Below, piece by piece: positions 33,428 through 35,068 of a DNA stretch of 35,068 nucleotides. Within the stretch, counting starts at the first letter, position 1, and each line of letters opens with the position of its first letter. The translations under genes and the position numbers were made by a program. Source of the stretch: Gammaproteobacteria bacterium (lineage in GTDB: Bacteria; Pseudomonadota; Gammaproteobacteria; CAJXQU01); the NCBI GenBank assembly GCA_026984775.1, contig JALSRM010000067.1:1-35068 (forward strand). The letters run 5' to 3'. The notes beneath the pieces were generated by a model. That model did no database searches, was not told where the DNA came from, and saw nothing but the letters and a program-made list of their open reading frames with translations.

Positions 33428-33449
33428 GATCGGTAAATAGAAAAAACAG

Positions 33450-33974
33450 ATGCGCTGCCCTTTCTGTAACGAACCGGATACTCGTGTCATCGACTCGCGG
33501 GATGCGAATGAGGGGGATCAGATCCGCCGAAGGCGCGAGTGTGTGGCCTGCAAGGAGCGCTTTACCACCTATGAAAGCGCCGAATTGAACTATCCTCGCA
33601 TTGTTAAATCGGACGGGCGCAGAGAGACTTTTCAAGAAGAAAAGCTTCGGGCCGGAATGCTGAGGGCACTGGAGAAAAGGCCCGTGGAAATGGATGCCGT
33701 GGAGCTTGCCATAGAAAAGATCAAACGCCAGCTCCGGGAGACAGGAGAGCGCGAAATCGATTCTCAAAAAGTTGGCGACTGGGTGATGGAGCAGTTGCGG
33801 GGGCTCGATCAGGTGGCCTACGTCCGTTTCGCCTCTGTCTATCGCAGCTTCGAAGATGTCCGTGCCTTCCTCGATGAAATCGAACGGCTGGAACACGAAC
33901 TCCCACCCGAAGTAAAAAAAGACCAGCTTGATCTCATCCCACCAGAAAAACGTAAAAGCAAACACAAGAAATAA
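33450..33974 (+). CDS. nrdR: Transcriptional repressor NrdR
   Basis: The 174-residue protein has the N-terminal zinc ribbon [17 protein letters not shown] ... [16 protein letters not shown] with its four cysteines (CPFC and CVAC), then an ATP-cone domain from [20 protein letters not shown] to [19 protein letters not shown]. NrdR senses ATP/dATP and represses ribonucleotide reductase genes. The C-terminal tail (about 25 residues, ending EKRKSKHKK) is a basic extension. Position after glyA is common in proteobacteria, but ribD, the frequent next gene, is replaced here by a PEP-CTERM cassette. Confidence 0.97.
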   Translation: MRCPFCNEPDTRVIDSRDANEGDQIRRRRECVACKERFTTYESAELNYPRIVKSDGRRETFQEEKLRAGMLRALEKRPVEMDAVELAIEKIKRQLRETGEREIDSQKVGDWVMEQLRGLDQVAYVRFASVYRSFEDVRAFLDEIERLEHELPPEVKKDQLDLIPPEKRKSKHKK

Positions 33975-34058
33975 CTATTTTTGCAGGAGCGGATCAAGAA
34001 TAACCATTCATAGATCTCCACAAAACACTCCAAGCTGTCGCCTCCAGATGACACAATT

Positions 34059-34075
34059 AACCCTAAATCAGGGTT
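34059..34075. repeat. Inverted repeat upstream of the third PEP-CTERM promoter
   Basis: AACCCT and AGGGTT (6-bp arms, 5-nt spacer) lie 42 bp upstream of the sigma-54-like element at 34117. AGGGTT also occurs upstream of the other two PEP-CTERM genes (9224-9230; 10152-10157), so it might be part of an enhancer site for an activator; this is speculative. Confidence 0.4.
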
Positions 34076-34116
34076 TGACACGCAGGCAGAAAACATAAGT
34101 CATTGATAAACAAAAC

Positions 34117-34132
34117 AGGCATGTCTTGTGCT
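34117..34132 (+). promoter_or_regulatory. Candidate sigma-54 promoter of the third PEP-CTERM gene
   Basis: AGGCATGTCTTGTGCT has GG and GC exactly 10 bp apart and shares GGCATG-N5-GTGC with the element at 10163-10178. Transcription would begin near 34144, about 40 nt before the leader ORF and 90 nt before the PEP-CTERM start. Confidence 0.58.
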
Positions 34133-34183
34133 ATGTCAGTCATTAGACAGGCTATAAAAACCTGCTAACCAAAGGGAGCAAAC

Positions 34184-34237
34184 ATGACGATAAGGACATC
34201 GATCAATAACCAACAAAAAAATAGGAAAAACGCATGA
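34184..34237 (+). CDS. Possible 17-residue leader peptide overlapping the PEP-CTERM start
   Basis: An ATG preceded by AAAGGGAG opens a 17-codon frame (MTIRTSINNQQKNRKNA) whose TGA overlaps the ATG of the next gene as ATGA, in another frame. It lies downstream of the predicted sigma-54 start. The strong ribosome site and exact stop/start overlap suggest translational coupling. The peptide is Asn/Lys/Arg/Gln-rich with no run of one amino acid, so classical attenuation is not obvious. The PEP-CTERM gene also has its own AGGA 7 bp before its start. Confidence 0.4.
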   Translation: MTIRTSINNQQKNRKNA

Positions 34238-34917
34238 ATTTTAAAAAACTCATTCCCTTACTCGGGATTGTTTCAACAGGATTTGTTTTATCAACAACAT
34301 CTACACAGGCAGCAGTGGTGCATGACAATGGAGCACCACTGGTTTACTCAAGTGTAAGTGATGTGGATGGGTCTGGTCGTGCAGCTGATAATTTCACACT
34401 GACCGGGAGTGCCACAATCACAAATATTACCTGGAGCGGGCTATATTATTCATCCAATACACCCACTGAACCCGATGACTTTACACTCCGGTTTTATACC
34501 GACAGTGCAGGCCTGCCTGATAATGCAGGTTTGATTGGCATATACACACCGGGAAATGCGGTCAATCGGGTCGATAGTGGTGTTAATGGTGCAGGAGGAC
34601 TGGATATCTTTAACTATTCCGTCGATATCACTCCATTGATGTTGTCAGCCGGGATCTACTGGATTTCAATCGTCAATGATACAACGGCTGATACTGACGA
34701 TAACTGGCTCTGGTCACTCTCCAGCGCAATAGTAACTGGTGGTGGAGATTCTGCGTTCCAAACCGGCACATCTTCAACCTGGTCTTCAGGAAACAGTGAA
34801 TATTCGTTTGTTCTTAATGATGTTTCAGCCGTTCCTGTCCCGGCTGCGGTCTGGTTGATGGGATCTGCACTGGCAGGTTTGTTGGGCTTTTCACGTCGTA
34901 AACCAGAAATCGCTTGA
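34234..34917 (+). CDS. PEP-CTERM (VPxPA-type) secreted protein, third locus
   Basis: The 227-residue product has a Sec signal peptide (MNFKKLIPLLGIVSTGFVLS, cut after TQA near residue 26) and a classic sorting tail, VPVPAAVW, hydrophobic LMGSALAGLLGF, then SRRKPEIA. The ectodomain is Thr/Ser/Asp/Gly-rich with a beta-sandwich look (DNFTLTGSATITNITWSGLY, DFTLRFYTDSAG, GIYWISIVNDTTADTDDNWL), similar in style to many PEP-CTERM choice-of-anchor proteins. It is not closely similar to the tandem pair at 9347-11002 except in the sorting signal. Start: AGGA 7 bp upstream. A strong terminator follows directly. The specific role is unknown. Confidence 0.88.
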   Translation: MNFKKLIPLLGIVSTGFVLSTTSTQAAVVHDNGAPLVYSSVSDVDGSGRAADNFTLTGSATITNITWSGLYYSSNTPTEPDDFTLRFYTDSAGLPDNAGLIGIYTPGNAVNRVDSGVNGAGGLDIFNYSVDITPLMLSAGIYWISIVNDTTADTDDNWLWSLSSAIVTGGGDSAFQTGTSSTWSSGNSEYSFVLNDVSAVPVPAAVWLMGSALAGLLGFSRRKPEIA

Positions 34918-34938
34918 TGGTCTAACGGACAGATCCTG

Positions 34939-34967
34939 ATCCGGGGGGCTTCCCCGGATTATTTTTT
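34939..34967 (+). terminator. Intrinsic terminator after the third PEP-CTERM gene
   Basis: A perfect 8-bp stem ATCCGGGG/CCCCGGAT with a 5-nt loop, followed by TA and TTTTTT (34962-34967). Confidence 0.93.
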
Positions 34968-34968
34968 G

Positions 34969-35068
34969 TTTTTGCAGGAGCCACCGTGCTCCACGCCTGC
35001 AGAGATACCCGTTATTGCAATGATGGCGGGTATGAACTTGATCCTTTTGACAACTCCCCGCACACTGT
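34969..35068. other. Right-edge intergenic sequence with 13-bp repeat and hairpins
   Basis: TTTTTGCAGGAGC (34969-34981) also occurs at 33978-33990, just after nrdR. Next come a 5-bp hairpin GGAGC/GCTCC and a longer one, ATACCCG (35005-35011) with CGGGTAT (35027-35033). The layout resembles a REP-type intergenic element. A minus-strand frame is open from the right edge to a stop at 34959 (about 35 codons) but shows no family I recognise; it could be a gene end or chance. Confidence 0.35.

Overview
The window reads as chromosome of a gammaproteobacterium. The best taxonomic hints are a class I (enterobacterial-type) adenylate cyclase, AmpD, AvtA of Escherichia coli type and length, and the glyA-nrdR adjacency common in that class. 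Three PEP-CTERM (exosortase-sorted) proteins and a Hyf/complex-I-like membrane module point to a free-living, biofilm- or EPS-forming, possibly chemolithotrophic aquatic bacterium; that lifestyle is inference. I see no rRNA, tRNA, CRISPR, insertion sequence or phage gene.

Layout. (1) 1-6734, minus strand: a small XRE-type regulator followed by hyfB-hyfC-hyfE-hyfF-like membrane subunits and a hydrogenase-like large subunit cut by the left edge; the membrane and large-subunit genes are joined by ATGA stop/start overlaps. The large subunit has RVSGDS where [NiFe] hydrogenases have RxCGxC, so it is probably not a hydrogenase. (2) 6768-9246: an AGCS amino-acid/Na+ symporter overlapping a membrane-anchored retropepsin-like protease, and divergent ampD. 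(3) 9268-11063: two tandem PEP-CTERM proteins whose 3' halves share an almost identical 239-bp block, with a sigma-54-type promoter in front of the second and a UUCG terminator behind. (4) 11114-13206, minus strand: a possible Roadblock-fold protein, a TPR-like protein, and a PurN-family formyltransferase. (5) 13316-20792, plus strand: gcvT-gcvP-serC-serA-serB, joining glycine cleavage to the complete phosphorylated serine pathway, without gcvH. (6) 20848-21766, minus strand: an RRM RNA-binding protein and a LEA-type lipoprotein. (7) 21935-27737, plus strand: a tightly coupled unit of NAD-type isocitrate dehydrogenase, GAF/DUF484-GGDEF diguanylate cyclase, membrane-anchored Ser/Thr kinase, EEP-family phosphodiesterase, a PGPGW membrane protein and a CDP-alcohol phosphatidyltransferase. 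(8) 27712-31918, minus strand: avtA and cyaA. (9) 32121-34970, plus strand: glyA, nrdR and a third PEP-CTERM gene with its own sigma-54-type promoter, leader ORF and terminator.

How the parts fit. Amino-acid and one-carbon metabolism dominates: SerA-SerC-SerB make serine from 3-phosphoglycerate, GlyA interconverts serine and glycine, GcvT/GcvP oxidise glycine to methylene-THF, a PurN-like enzyme uses formyl-THF, AvtA handles alanine/valine and AGCS proteins import alanine or glycine. The signalling content is also high: cAMP (CyaA), c-di-GMP (GGDEF with an intact I-site) and Ser/Thr phosphorylation.

Main points for a second look: the Ni-ligand-free Hyf-like complex with its candidate operator; the recurring GGCATG-N5-GTGC (-24/-12-like) element before two PEP-CTERM genes; the gene-conversion block; an in-frame amber codon just after the expected coupled start of the GGDEF gene; and a 13-bp direct repeat flanking the third PEP-CTERM cassette. 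Motifs and coordinates were read by eye; family assignments come from recognised motifs, not from database searches.
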